Source: JACDAN01 sp963834825
GTDB lineage: Bacteria > Actinomycetota > Thermoleophilia > Gaiellales > Gaiellaceae
Direction: 5' to 3'
DNA length: 64,000 nucleotides
Assembly: GCA_963834825.1 (NCBI GenBank)
Contig: CAWICZ010000008.1
Coordinates: 62,001 to 126,000, forward strand
Of this stretch, positions 16,767 to 25,770 are shown piece after piece. Numbering within the stretch: position 1 is the stretch's first letter; the number at the start of each line of letters is the position of its first letter. The position numbers were made by a program, and so were the translations under genes. A model generated the notes under the pieces. That model ran no database searches, was not told the origin of the DNA, and was given only the letters and a program-made list of their open reading frames with translations.

Positions 16767-18053
16767 ATGCGCCTCCGCGACCTCCCTTCAGTCGACGAGC
16801 TGGCGAGGGCGGTCGGCGATCCGCTCGCCGTCGATGCCGCGCGCGTCGTGCTGGCTCGGGCGCGTGAGGAGATCAAGGCCGGGCACGAACCTGGAGACCT
16901 GGCTGCCCGGATGAAGGAGGAGATCGCTTCGCTGCGCGAGCCGCGCCTGCGGCGCGCGCTCAACGCGACCGGAGTCATCGTCCATACCAACCTGGGGCGC
17001 GCGCCGCTGGCCGATGCAGCGCTGGAGCGCGTGCGGGAGGTCGGGCGCGGCTACTCGAATCTCGAGTACGACCTCACTGCGGGGGCGCGCGGATCGCGCC
17101 AGGACCACGTCGCCGCGGCCCTTCGGCGGCTGACCGGCGCCGAGGCCGCGCTCGTCGTCAACAACAACGCCGCCGCCGTGCTGCTCGCGCTCGCGGCGCT
17201 GGCGGAAGGCCGCGAGGTCGTCGTCTCGCGCGGAGAGCTGATCGAGATCGGCGACGGGTTTCGGATCCCGGACGTGCTCGCCCGCTCGGGGGCGCGACTC
17301 GTCGAGGTCGGGACGACGAACCGAACGCGCGCGTCCGACTACGAGGCGGCCGTGCGGCCGGAGACCGCGCTGCTCCTGCGCGTGCACCAGTCCAACTTTC
17401 GGGTCGTTGGGTTCGCCGAGCTGCCCTCGGTCGACGAGCTCGCGCGGGTCGCGGAGCGTCACGGCGTGCCGCTCGTCGACGACCTCGGCTCAGGCGTCCT
17501 CGTGGATGTCCCGGACGAGCCGACGGTGCGCGAGAGCCTCGGCGCCGGCGCGGATCTCGTCTGTTTCTCCGGCGACAAGCTTCTGGGCGGGCCGCAGGCG
17601 GGGATCGTGGTCGGCCGAGCCGAGCTGGTCGAGCGCCTGCGGCGCCACCCGCTCCAGCGGGCGCTGCGCGCGGACAAGCTGACGCTGGCGGCGCTCGAGG
17701 GCACGCTCGGGCTGTACCTCGAGCCCGAGCGGGCGCTCCGTGAGGTGCCTGTGCTGCGCATGCTCGTCGAGCCGGCGGCGTCGGTTCGAACGCGTGCCGA
17801 GCGCCTCGCGCGTCTGGTGGACGGGGACGTGGAGGAGACCGTGGGCCGCGTCGGCGGCGGGGCACTTCCGCTGACCGAGCTGCCGAGTTTCGCGTGTGCG
17901 GTCGAGGAGTCCCTTGCCGGCGCGCTGCGCGCCGGCGAGCCGCCGGTCATCGGCGTCGTCCGCGACGGCCGACTCCTCCTCGACTGCCGAACGCTCGACG
18001 ACTCCGAGATGGACGAGGTGGCGGAGGCGGTCCGCGCGTGCCGCTCACGGTAG
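16767..18053 (+). CDS. selA: L-seryl-tRNA(Sec) selenium transferase
   Basis: A 428-residue PLP enzyme converting Ser-tRNA(Sec) to Sec-tRNA(Sec) with selenophosphate. Diagnostic stretches are LNATGVIVHTNLGRAPL (about residues 64-80), the VVNNNAAAVLLAL segment, VGTTNRT and the PLP-lysine motif SGDKLLGGPQAG (about 270-281). Length is close to the usual 450-460. It overlaps selB by 16 bp and, with tRNA-Sec downstream, forms a complete decoding set apart from selD, which is not in the window. No frameshift. Confidence 0.95.
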   Translation: MRLRDLPSVDELARAVGDPLAVDAARVVLARAREEIKAGHEPGDLAARMKEEIASLREPRLRRALNATGVIVHTNLGRAPLADAALERVREVGRGYSNLEYDLTAGARGSRQDHVAAALRRLTGAEAALVVNNNAAAVLLALAALAEGREVVVSRGELIEIGDGFRIPDVLARSGARLVEVGTTNRTRASDYEAAVRPETALLLRVHQSNFRVVGFAELPSVDELARVAERHGVPLVDDLGSGVLVDVPDEPTVRESLGAGADLVCFSGDKLLGGPQAGIVVGRAELVERLRRHPLQRALRADKLTLAALEGTLGLYLEPERALREVPVLRMLVEPAASVRTRAERLARLVDGDVEETVGRVGGGALPLTELPSFACAVEESLAGALRAGEPPVIGVVRDGRLLLDCRTLDDSEMDEVAEAVRACRSR

Positions 18054-19762
18054 GAACCGCCGGCCACGTCGATCACGGCAAGACCTGGCTCGTTCGAGCC
18101 CTGACGGGCAAGGACACCGACCGGCTGCCCGAGGAGCAGGCCCGCGGGCTGTCGATCGACCTGGGCTACGCGCCGCTCGACCTGCGCGACGGGCGACGGC
18201 TGTCACTGATCGACGTCCCGGGGCACGAGCGGTTCATCCGGCAGATGGTGGCGGGCGCGAGCGGGATCGACCTCTTCGTGCTGGTCGTCGACGCGGCCGA
18301 GGGCCCGCGGCCGCAGACGCACGAGCATCTCCAGATCCTGCGGTTGCTCGGGATCGAGCGTGGCGTGGTCGCGGTGACGAAGGCCGACGCCGTCGGCGAG
18401 AAGCGTCTGGCGGCCGCCGTCGCCGAAGCCCACGAGTTGGTGCCACGCGCTGAGGTCGTCGCGGTCAGCGCGAAGACGGGGCTCGGGCTGGCGGAGTTGC
18501 TGGAGGCGATCGCACGGGCAGCGGACGGCGTCCAGGCGAGAGGCGACGAGCTCCCGACGAGATTGTGGATCGATCGCGCGTTCACGATCGCCGGTGCGGG
18601 GACTGTGGCAACAGGCACGCTCTGGTCAGGCTCGATCGGAGCCGGCGACGTGCTCCGCGTCGAGCCCGGCGGGCGAGACGTCCGGGTGCGAACGATCGAG
18701 GTGCACGACGCTCGCGTCGAGCGCGCGGATGCAGGTCAGCGCGTCGCAGTGGCGCTGCCCGGCGTCGCGCGTGACGAGCTTCGGCGAGGCAACGTGCTCA
18801 TCGAGGACGGGGCGTATCCCGTCAGCTATCGCCTCGACGTGCTGGTCGAGGGTGAGATCCCGGGTTCGGTGGACGTCTTGATCGGCACAGCGGCCGTGCC
18901 CGGTCGTGTTGTCCGACAGGGCAACTATGCTCAACTCCGACTGAGTGAAGCCGTGGTCGCGGCCCGTGGAGACCGGGTCGTCCTCCGGGCGGGGAGGACG
19001 ATCGGCGGCGGACGCGTCCTCGACCCGGCTCCGCCGCGTGGGCTCGATCCAGAACGGCTCGAGGTGTTGAGAGGAGGTGATCCGGTATCGATCGTGAGAG
19101 CACTGACATCTGAACCTCAAAGCGTGGACGCGATCCGTCGCCGAGGGATCCTCAGCCCGCGAGAGCTCGACGTCGCTTTGCAGTCTGTGTCTGTTGCGGG
19201 CACGAACGACTGGGTCTTCCCCGCCGACTGGGTCGACGCCACCCGACCGGTCGTGCGACGGCGGTTGGAGGAACGCCTCGAGTCTCATCCGCTCGATCCG
19301 GGCATTTCCCTGTCCGAGCTCTTCCAGGGCCGGGCCTGGTCGGCCGAAGCCGGCGTGCAGCTCGGCCTCGAGGTCAAGGACGGCAAGGCGTACTTGCCGG
19401 AGAGCCGTCCGCGGCTCGGCGAGCGATCAGGCGACGCGGAGGCGATCGTCGCGGAGGCGCGGGCGGCGGGGCCTGCAGGAGCCCGGATCGACGATCCGGA
19501 CCTCGCGCGGTACCTCGAAGGCAACGGACGGCTCGTGCGGCTCGGGCAGGGTCTCGTCATCTCGCCGGAGGCCTACGCGCGGGCGAAGGAGACGCTCGTC
19601 GCCGAGTGCGACCAGGCCGGATCGATCACGCTGGCCCGCTTCCGCGACCTGCTCGGGATCTCACGCAGGCCCGCGCAGCTGCTGCTCGAGCGCTTCGACG
19701 CCGACGGAGTGACGCGCCGCGTCGGCGACGAGCGCGTGCTCAGGCGCCGCGCCCGGGGATAG
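18038..19762 (+). CDS. selB: Selenocysteine-specific elongation factor SelB
   Basis: A 574-residue GTPase delivering Sec-tRNA(Sec) to UGA codons. G-motifs are VGTAGHVDHGKTWL (G1), DVPGHERF (G3) and VTKADAV (G4). EF-Tu-like beta-barrel domains follow (about residues 175-350). The C-terminus holds winged-helix repeats that would bind the SECIS hairpin of selenoprotein mRNAs (DAIRRRGILSPREL; ITLARFRDLLGISRRPAQLL). The GTG at 18038 is chosen because VPLTVGTAGHVDHG is the canonical opening. It overlaps selA and ends 9 bp before tRNA-Sec. Confidence 0.96.
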   Translation: MPLTVGTAGHVDHGKTWLVRALTGKDTDRLPEEQARGLSIDLGYAPLDLRDGRRLSLIDVPGHERFIRQMVAGASGIDLFVLVVDAAEGPRPQTHEHLQILRLLGIERGVVAVTKADAVGEKRLAAAVAEAHELVPRAEVVAVSAKTGLGLAELLEAIARAADGVQARGDELPTRLWIDRAFTIAGAGTVATGTLWSGSIGAGDVLRVEPGGRDVRVRTIEVHDARVERADAGQRVAVALPGVARDELRRGNVLIEDGAYPVSYRLDVLVEGEIPGSVDVLIGTAAVPGRVVRQGNYAQLRLSEAVVAARGDRVVLRAGRTIGGGRVLDPAPPRGLDPERLEVLRGGDPVSIVRALTSEPQSVDAIRRRGILSPRELDVALQSVSVAGTNDWVFPADWVDATRPVVRRRLEERLESHPLDPGISLSELFQGRAWSAEAGVQLGLEVKDGKAYLPESRPRLGERSGDAEAIVAEARAAGPAGARIDDPDLARYLEGNGRLVRLGQGLVISPEAYARAKETLVAECDQAGSITLARFRDLLGISRRPAQLLLERFDADGVTRRVGDERVLRRRARG

Positions 19763-19771
19763 CATCGGCGC

Positions 19772-19864
19772 GGAGCGGCACGGGCCCGGTGGCCCAGCGA
19801 GTCTTCAAAACTCGTGAGGTCTGGTAGCCCCAGGCTGGGTAGGTTCGACTCCTGCGCCGCTCCG
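19772..19864 (+). tRNA. selC: tRNA-Sec, anticodon TCA
   Basis: About 93 nt with an 8-bp acceptor stem GGAGCGGC/GCCGCTCC and discriminator G. The anticodon stem CGAGT/ACTCG carries loop CTTCAAA (anticodon TCA, reading UGA). A long variable arm (GAGGTCTGGTAGCCCCAGGC) and T-loop GGTTCGACTCC follow. The long acceptor, long variable arm and UGA anticodon are specific to selenocysteine tRNA. It lies immediately after selB in the same direction. No encoded CCA. Confidence 0.97.
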
Positions 19865-19953
19865 TTGAGCCGATCCTCGGGTAGATCCGAGCGGGCGCGG
19901 CTCCCGTAGAGAGGGTGTTGGGGTCCGGACCCAAGGGGAGAGGGGAGTGAGGC

Positions 19954-20514
19954 ATGAAGAAGCTGCGTGTGCTGTTCGCAGTGACGTTCGGCCTGCTCGT
20001 CGTGCTTGCCGTCGGCTCGTACGCCGTCGCCGGCGGCTCGAAAGACAGGGTGAAGGCCGGTCCGATGAGCGGGTATTTCGAGGGAGCAGCCGGCGGGCCC
20101 GTCTCGTCGGTCGCAACCGGCAGGTTCCGAGCGACGATCGACGACAGGGCCCAAGAGATCCATTTCAAGCTGACCTACTCGGGGCTTGAAGATGTGGTTC
20201 GCCAGGCCCACATCCACTTCGGGCAGCTCAGCGTCAACGGAGGCATCTCGATCTGGCTCTGCGAGACCGCGCTGAACCCGCGGCCTGCCGGCTCGCCCGA
20301 CGTTCCCGAGTGTCCGCAGTCCGGGACGGTGGAGGCCACCGTCGGGGCGGACCACGTCGTCGGCCCCGCGGTGCAGGGAATCGCTCCAGGCGAGTTCGAG
20401 GAGATCGTCGCCGCGATTCGCGCGGGACGGGCGTACGCAAACGTCCACTCGACGAAGTTCCCCGGCGGCGAGATCCGCGCTCAGATCAACGACCGGGACG
20501 ATCACGACGACTAA
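19954..20514 (+). CDS. Secreted CHRD-domain protein
   Basis: A 186-residue exported protein: signal peptide (LRVLFAVTFGLLVVLAVGSY), then one CHRD domain. That domain shows GRFRATIDDRAQEIHFKLTY, the QAHIHFGQ histidine pair and the closing AYANVHSTKFPGGEIRAQI, which is the CHRD signature. A short acidic tail (NDRDDHDD) ends the chain. The CHRD fold is shared with chordin; its bacterial role is unknown. ATG follows AGGGGAGAGGGGAG-type purines (good ribosome-binding site). A bidirectional terminator follows. Confidence 0.88.
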   Translation: MKKLRVLFAVTFGLLVVLAVGSYAVAGGSKDRVKAGPMSGYFEGAAGGPVSSVATGRFRATIDDRAQEIHFKLTYSGLEDVVRQAHIHFGQLSVNGGISIWLCETALNPRPAGSPDVPECPQSGTVEATVGADHVVGPAVQGIAPGEFEEIVAAIRAGRAYANVHSTKFPGGEIRAQINDRDDHDD

Positions 20515-20540
20515 GGCGACCTAGCAGCGACACCGACGAC

Positions 20541-20564
20541 TGGGGCCCGCTCCGGCGGGCCTCA
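20541..20564. terminator. Bidirectional intrinsic-type terminator between convergent genes
   Basis: TGGGGCCCGC and GCGGGCCTCA form a 10-bp stem (one G-T pair) around TCCG. The plus-strand side is followed by T-rich GTCTTGGTT. It lies between the CHRD gene and the convergent oxidoreductase gene, whose stop codon it overlaps. Confidence 0.72.
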
Positions 20565-21634
20565 GTCTTGGTTCTGCGCTCGGACCGTCACGGCGACGCG
20601 CTGCACCGCGTTGTTCGCGTAGCCGCCGAGGTTCCAGCGCGGCTCGACGGCTGCTCGTTGCCGGCGGTGTCGCGGGCCCGACAGGCAAGCTCGTAGCGGC
20701 CGGGCGACTGCGGCTCCCAGACGTACCTCCACCCGGCCCACGCCCACGGAGTCGGCTGATCGGCGAGCTCGGCCTCATCCCAGGTGGCCCCGCCGTCCCA
20801 GCTCACGCTCACCTCGGCGATCGGCCCGTACCCCGACCAGGCGCGGCCCTCGAGTACACAAGGCGCCTGATCTACGAGCCGTTCGCGCGTCAGGAACTCC
20901 GGAATCCCCGGCGGGATCATGAGCGCGCGCGGCAGCATGCGCCCGAGCGCTTCGCCGGCCTCGTCCTCCGCCTGGCGGAGCCGATAGCCGACGCGCTGCT
21001 GGTAGCCGTCGAACGCCCGGTCGAGAACGGTGATGCGCTCGAGCCACTTCACGCTGGCCATGCCGTACCAGCCGGGAACGACGAGCCGAAGCGGCGCGCC
21101 GTGCTGCGGAGGCAGCGGCTGACCATTGAGCTCGTAGGCCAGCAAGACCTCGTCGCGGACCGCCTCGGCGAGGGGAAGGCTCCGCTCGTAGTTCTGTTCG
21201 ATCTCGCCTTCGACGCCACGGTCGAGCCCACTGAAGAGAACCTCCTCCGCGGCGTCGTCGACGCCGGCCTCCTCGAGCAGGGGCTTGAGCGGCGTGCCGC
21301 CCCACTCCGCCGTGCCGACCGCCTCGAGGAGCCACGGCTGGCTCAAGGGACGCGGAGCGAGCAGCGCGCGGCCGTTGCCGGCGCATTCCAGCGTCACCGA
21401 GCGGCGAACGACTGGGCGAGCGCGCACCTCGTCCAGGGTGAGCGTGAGCTCTCGCCCAACCAGACCCGTCACGCTCAGCCGCCACTCGTCTGGATCGACG
21501 GCCGGGATGTCGTAGTGGGTGAGTACGTAATGCAGCCCAACCGGCGTGACCGGATAGCGCAGCGCCTCGAGCGGGAGCGCGTGGTTTCGTGCGGCGAGCT
21601 GCAGCTCCTCCAGCGTCAGCTCCGGAGTCGTCAT
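20562..21634 (-). CDS. Sulfite-oxidase-family molybdopterin oxidoreductase (C-terminal frameshift)
   Basis: A protein of about 357 residues with a molybdopterin-binding domain: THYDIPAVDPDEWRLSVTGL, the Moco-ligand Cys in SVTLECAGNGR, LRLVVPGWYGMASVKWL, and the C-terminal Ig-like dimerisation domain (VSVSWDGGATWDEAEL, RYELACRARDTAGNEQP). Near 20660 one base appears missing (CCGTCGAG instead of CCGGTCGAG). After correction the chain ends with EPRWNLGGYANNAVQRV and a normal terminus. No Tat signal is seen, so it is probably cytoplasmic. It may oxidise sulfite or reduce S-/N-oxides. It would depend on MoaD/E activity, encoded upstream in this window. Confidence 0.88.
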
Positions 21635-21649
21635 CGGAGACGAGCCTAG

Positions 21650-24463
21650 CTATGCGTAAGTCGGCAGCGAGTCATGCGCGTCGAGAGCTCGACCGAGCTC
21701 GGTGCGCGACCGGATCCCGAGCTTTCCGTAGACATGCCCGAGGTGCCACTCGATCGTCTTCGGACTGAGATAGAGCTGCGCACCGACCTCACGGTTCGTC
21801 CTCCCGTCCGCGACGAGCATGGCGATCTGGAGCTCCTGCGGCGTCAGCTCCTCGTCCGTGGTCGGGTCGCTGCGGCGCAGCCGTTCTCCGGTCGCGCGCA
21901 GCTCGGCCCGCGCGCGCTCGGCCCAGGGCCGAGCCTCGAGACGCTCGAAAACCGAGAGGGCTTCGTGGAGCTGCTCGCGCGCGTTGATCCGGCGGCCGCT
22001 TCGCCGCAGGCGCTCGCCGTAGACGAGCCGCGTCCGGGCAGCCGCGAAGACGTTCTGATCGAGCGAGTGGAGGTCAAGTGAACGCTGGAGCAATGGCTCG
22101 TACGTCGCCTCGTCAGCAAGCAGCGCCCGGCACCGCAGGCCCACGGCTCGCGGAAACGGCTGACCGAGCCGGTCGGCTTCGTCGGTGAACGGTGCGAGTA
22201 ACTCCTCCGCTGGGCCGGTCTCACCAATGCGGATCAGCGCCTCGATCAGGTCGGGCGCCGTCGAGTTCGCGGGCGTGTCGCGTAGCGGGCGCTCGGCCAG
22301 CGAGCGGCGATAGCGGGTGACGCCCGGGGACCCATTGTCGACGCCGAGCCCAAGCTCGAGCATGACCTCCGCGCCGAGCAGTCCGTTCTGCCACCGAAGC
22401 CCGCAGCGCTCTGCGATCCGGCGACCCTGGTCAATGAGTCGGCTGCACTCGTCCGTCCGTCCTTGCGCAGCGGCGAGCCACGCTAGCGTGCTCAGCGTCT
22501 CGGCCTCGTGCATCGCCTGGCCGGAGATCCGTGCCGCCTCGAGGGATTCCGTCAGCGACGCGCGTGCAGCGGGCCACTGGCCGGCGATCAGCTGCGCGCG
22601 CGCGAGGAGACGGGCGGCGAACGGCAGTGTCGCGAGGGCGGCATGTTCGCGTGCCCACTCGACCGCTTTCCCTGCCTGCTCGGCCATCAACGCTCCGTCG
22701 CCCAGCCAGAAGGCCGCGAGCGCCGCCCACGGGAGATGCCGCGGTTCGTCCGCGAGCAGGCCGCCGTTCCGGAACGCAGCCGCCGCGTCCTGCAAGAACG
22801 GCAGACCCTCCTCCGGCCGCCCGGCCATCAAGAGCGAGGCGCCACGCGGTAGCAGTGCGAACAGGTGCTGATCGGGCTCGTCGGGGTCCGCGATCTCGTA
22901 CGCCCGCTCGCTCAGCGAGACGGCCCGGTCGATCTCTCCCGCCGTCAGGGCAGAGCCGACGGCGATGGTCAACGAGAGACACGCGTTCCGCCGGTCGACA
23001 TCGACGAGGAGCGCGGCCGCTTCCTCGAGGGTCCACTGCGCGCGCGTGTCGCCGATGAAGTGCTGGATCGTTCCTCGCGTCTGCAGAAGCGCGCCCCGGC
23101 GCTGCGGGTCGGCGGTGTGCGCGAGCGCTTCCTCGATCAAGGCCAGCGCGCGTCCCGTTCTGCCGGCGAGCCACGCAGCGTCGGCACCGGCGCCGAGTCG
23201 CCTAACCCGGTCCCGCTTCTGCTCCGACAGTCGTGCGGCCCGCTCGTAGGCGGCGGCGGCCGCGGCGAACCCGGATCTCCGTCGCGCTGTCTCAGCGGCA
23301 CGTTCGAGCGCGTCAGCGGCAACCTCGTCCGCTCCGACCGCGGCCGCGGCGAGGTGCCAGGCGGCGCGCTCGTCGTCGCCGAGCGCTGCGGCCACCGCGG
23401 CATGGGCTCGGCGGCGCTCTGGCGCATCCGCGGCGTGGTAGAGCGCCGAGCGCACGAGTGGGTGACGGAATTCGAGCTTCGAATCGACCAGGGACACGAG
23501 CCCCGTTGATTCCGCGGGCTCGAGGTCAGCCGGAGTGAGGCCGAGCCGCTTCAGCGCCGGACACACGATCGCCAGATTCGGCGTGCTGGTAACGGCTGCG
23601 ACGAGAAGCGCGCTGCGGGTCTCGTCCGGAAGCTCCTCTGCGCGCGCGGCGAACGCACGCTCGAGCTGCTTTCCGAGTCGGATCGGCTCGGCACCGTCGG
23701 GGAGCGTCTCGACCCGCTTGGGCAGCTCGAGCAGCGCGAGTGGGTTCCCGCGCGCCAGAGTGATGATCTCGCGCTCCAACTCGGCGGTCACGGTGCCTCC
23801 GGCCGCGCCGGCGAGGAGCGCCGCGGATGAGGCGTCGTCCAGCCCTTCCAGCTCGAGCTCGGGGAGGTCGTGGCGCTCGAACGCGCGACCCTCCCCCGGG
23901 CGCATCGCAACGAGCGCCGCGATGCGATCCGCGCCTAGCCGTCTCAGGGCGAACGCGAGCGCATCGGCGGTGCCCCTATCGAGCCAATGCGCGTCGTCGA
24001 CGAGCAGGAGCAGCGGCCGTTCCTCTGCCGCGACGGCGAGCACCGACAGCGCTCCTGCGCCGACCGCGAACCTCGTGGTCTCGTGCTCGACGATGCCGAA
24101 GGCGGCTTGGAGGGCCGACGCCTGCGGCGGCGCGAGGAGATCCAGCCGGTCGAGGAAGGGACGGCAGAGCTCGTAGAGCGCCGCGAACGGAACCTCTACC
24201 TCGGATTCGACGCCGTGTGCGCGTGCGACGGCGAAGTCGGGTGCCGCGGCCGCCGCGTCCTCGAGCAGCGCGGTCTTGCCGATCCCAGGCTCGCCGACGA
24301 GGACGAGGGTCTCACTCGATCCGGCTCGGGCACTTTCCAGCAAATTCTTGACGCGGTGCTGCTCCGCAGCTCTTCCAAACAGCACCGAGCAATCGTGAGC
24401 GACTGCGCCTCCGGGCACAAGACCAGGGATTTCCCCGGCGCGAGCGCAAGACCGCTGGCGCAC
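21650..24463 (-). CDS. Large LuxR-family (LAL) transcriptional regulator with AAA ATPase domain
   Basis: A 937-residue regulator. The N-terminal STAND-type ATPase has Walker A LVLVGEPGIGKTALL (about residues 53-67) and Walker B-like RPLLLLVDDAHWLD. A long alpha-helical TPR-like region (about 370-840) follows, then a C-terminal LuxR helix-turn-helix: LTPQELQIAMLVADGRTNRE, LYLSPKTIEWHLGHVYGKLG. LAL proteins sense small ligands and activate catabolic or secondary-metabolism genes. It is divergent from the cupredoxin gene with only about 30 bp between, so it may control that gene and itself. GTG start. No frameshift over 2.8 kb. Confidence 0.92.
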   Translation of the reverse strand: MRQRSCARAGEIPGLVPGGAVAHDCSVLFGRAAEQHRVKNLLESARAGSSETLVLVGEPGIGKTALLEDAAAAAPDFAVARAHGVESEVEVPFAALYELCRPFLDRLDLLAPPQASALQAAFGIVEHETTRFAVGAGALSVLAVAAEERPLLLLVDDAHWLDRGTADALAFALRRLGADRIAALVAMRPGEGRAFERHDLPELELEGLDDASSAALLAGAAGGTVTAELEREIITLARGNPLALLELPKRVETLPDGAEPIRLGKQLERAFAARAEELPDETRSALLVAAVTSTPNLAIVCPALKRLGLTPADLEPAESTGLVSLVDSKLEFRHPLVRSALYHAADAPERRRAHAAVAAALGDDERAAWHLAAAAVGADEVAADALERAAETARRRSGFAAAAAAYERAARLSEQKRDRVRRLGAGADAAWLAGRTGRALALIEEALAHTADPQRRGALLQTRGTIQHFIGDTRAQWTLEEAAALLVDVDRRNACLSLTIAVGSALTAGEIDRAVSLSERAYEIADPDEPDQHLFALLPRGASLLMAGRPEEGLPFLQDAAAAFRNGGLLADEPRHLPWAALAAFWLGDGALMAEQAGKAVEWAREHAALATLPFAARLLARAQLIAGQWPAARASLTESLEAARISGQAMHEAETLSTLAWLAAAQGRTDECSRLIDQGRRIAERCGLRWQNGLLGAEVMLELGLGVDNGSPGVTRYRRSLAERPLRDTPANSTAPDLIEALIRIGETGPAEELLAPFTDEADRLGQPFPRAVGLRCRALLADEATYEPLLQRSLDLHSLDQNVFAAARTRLVYGERLRRSGRRINAREQLHEALSVFERLEARPWAERARAELRATGERLRRSDPTTDEELTPQELQIAMLVADGRTNREVGAQLYLSPKTIEWHLGHVYGKLGIRSRTELGRALDAHDSLPTYA

Positions 24464-24492
24464 GATGGTCGCACCTAGACGAAAGGAGAGCC

Positions 24493-25077
24493 TTGAGGAA
24501 GCGGATTGGATTCCGGGCCGGGATTGCCGCGCTCGTGCTCTTAGGCCTCGTGGCGGCGACTGCAGCAGGCACCTACGCCGCCGGCGGCTCCGACGACAAC
24601 TCCCCTGGTGACCGGAACATCGCGATGCGTGACGACTGCGATCCGACCGACGTGAACGGGTGGGCGGCGACCGGCGGCTGTCTGCGGAAGAAGGGCAACG
24701 TGAACCGAGCCGAGTTCGACGCCCTTGTCGGCTCGCCGCTCAGCACGGCGACTGTCGGCCACCCCGCGTGGCGAAACAGCCCGTCGTACCTCGTCATGAA
24801 GGAAGGCGGAGCTGTGCGCGTGCGGAACGCGGGCGGTCGGGGCCACACGTTCACGGAGGTCGCAGCCTTCGGCGGCGGCAACGTCCCGCCGCTCAACCAG
24901 GGGTTGACGCGCGCGCCTGAATGCCCATTCTCGATCGGCGTCCCGCCGGGCGAGTCCGTCAAGCTGTCCAGCCTCGCGGTCGGCGATCACCTCTTCCAGT
25001 GCTGCATCCATCCGTGGATGCGCGCGATGATCAAGGTGACGCCGAAGTCGGGCAACGGTCACCACCACCACCACTAA
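24493..25077 (+). CDS. Secreted cupredoxin-like protein with terminal His5 tail
   Basis: A 194-residue exported protein with a signal peptide (FRAGIAALVLLGLVAATAAG). The C-terminal half reads as a plastocyanin-like fold: GGAVRVRNAGGRGHTFTEV supplies a candidate copper His, and CCIHPWMRAMIKV supplies the Cys-x2-His-x2-Met-like ligands of a type 1 copper site. The chain ends in GNGHHHHH, a natural histidine tail that could bind metal. TTG start after AAAGGAG. It is divergent from the LuxR gene and followed by a strong hairpin. A role as extracellular electron carrier is inference. Confidence 0.82.
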   Translation: MRKRIGFRAGIAALVLLGLVAATAAGTYAAGGSDDNSPGDRNIAMRDDCDPTDVNGWAATGGCLRKKGNVNRAEFDALVGSPLSTATVGHPAWRNSPSYLVMKEGGAVRVRNAGGRGHTFTEVAAFGGGNVPPLNQGLTRAPECPFSIGVPPGESVKLSSLAVGDHLFQCCIHPWMRAMIKVTPKSGNGHHHHH

Positions 25078-25098
25078 GCGCGCGAAGACGCGACGAAT

Positions 25099-25133
25099 CG
25101 GTCGAGAGCTCCTTGCGGCGGGGCTCTCGACCG
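25099..25133. terminator. Strong 11-bp inverted repeat, terminator-like
   Basis: CGGTCGAGAGC (25099-25109) and GCTCTCGACCG (25123-25133) are perfectly complementary around a 13-nt loop. It sits after the cupredoxin gene and before the convergent PadR gene. No T-run follows. Confidence 0.65.
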
Positions 25134-25193
25134 TAGTCTGTCCGGCTGGGTCGCACGTCGGGCAGGGCGGGGCGGCTGCCGCGGGCGGCCGCC

Positions 25194-25742
25194 CTAGCTT
25201 CCTGGTCGAACCTCGTTGGGTGCGTCCGGCCAGGCGGACACCTCGTCGAGCGCCCAGTCGACCCAGTCGATCCGGGTGCGCAGGATCCGTAGACCGTGCT
25301 CGAGCGCGAGCGCGGCCGCCTTCTCGGGCGGCGTCTGGGGATCGTCCTCCTCGGCGATTCCCTCCAGCTCTTCGAGCTCGAGCTCGAAGAGCTCTCGCTC
25401 GTGACGCAGGTAGGCGGCGGCCTCCTTCGGCTCGAGGAGCCAGAGGAGGAAGATGCGCAACAGCACCTCGTTGCGGCCGATGCGGTCCGGCTCGGTCTCG
25501 CGCAGCCACTGTCGGAGCTCGCTCAGGCCCTTCGGAGTCGTCTCGTACAGCTTGCTGCTACGCGGGCCGCTTCCGGTTTGGCGAATCAGTCCCGACTCGC
25601 GCAGTTGCGCGAGCTCGGGATAGATCTGGCTGCGGCTCGCCGGCCACGCGTAGTTGAGCGACCCGGCGAACGACTTGGCGAGGCCGTAGCCGGTCTGCGG
25701 ACCACGGGCGAGCTGCGCGAGCAAGGCGTACTTCAACGACAT
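25194..25742 (-). CDS. PadR-family transcriptional regulator
   Basis: A 182-residue regulator with a PadR winged helix at residues 3-80 (YALLAQLARGPQTGYGLAKS, SQIYPELAQLRESGLI, LYETTPKGLSELRQW). A C-terminal PadR/Vir helical dimerisation domain has a Glu-rich stretch (RHERELFELELEELEG). PadR proteins are usually repressors released by small ligands. Its ATG overlaps one arm of a long inverted repeat, and the divergent hydrolase gene begins at the other end. The regulator probably controls both. Confidence 0.9.
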   Translation of the reverse strand: MSLKYALLAQLARGPQTGYGLAKSFAGSLNYAWPASRSQIYPELAQLRESGLIRQTGSGPRSSKLYETTPKGLSELRQWLRETEPDRIGRNEVLLRIFLLWLLEPKEAAAYLRHERELFELELEELEGIAEEDDPQTPPEKAAALALEHGLRILRTRIDWVDWALDEVSAWPDAPNEVRPGS

Positions 25743-25770
25743 GTCAGATTTGACAGGTCAAAGTTGACAT
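25741..25770. promoter_or_regulatory. Inverted-repeat operator between padR-like and hydrolase genes
   Basis: A 30-bp imperfect palindrome spans the whole divergent gap, opening with ATGTCAGATTTGAC and closing with GTCAAAGTTGACAT. PadR operators typically have ATGT-N8-ACAT-like or longer dyads, so this is a likely binding site for the adjacent PadR-type protein. Both start codons sit at its edges. Confidence 0.65.

Noticed and set aside
19772..19864. tRNA-Sec as a suppressor or pseudo-tRNA
   Set aside because: The 8-bp acceptor, long variable arm and location next to selB identify a functional selenocysteine tRNA.
24493..25077. Artificial His-tag or vector sequence at the end of the cupredoxin gene
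   Set aside because: The tail is preceded by natural linker codons, followed by native intergenic sequence, and neighbouring secreted proteins have similar His/Asp ends.
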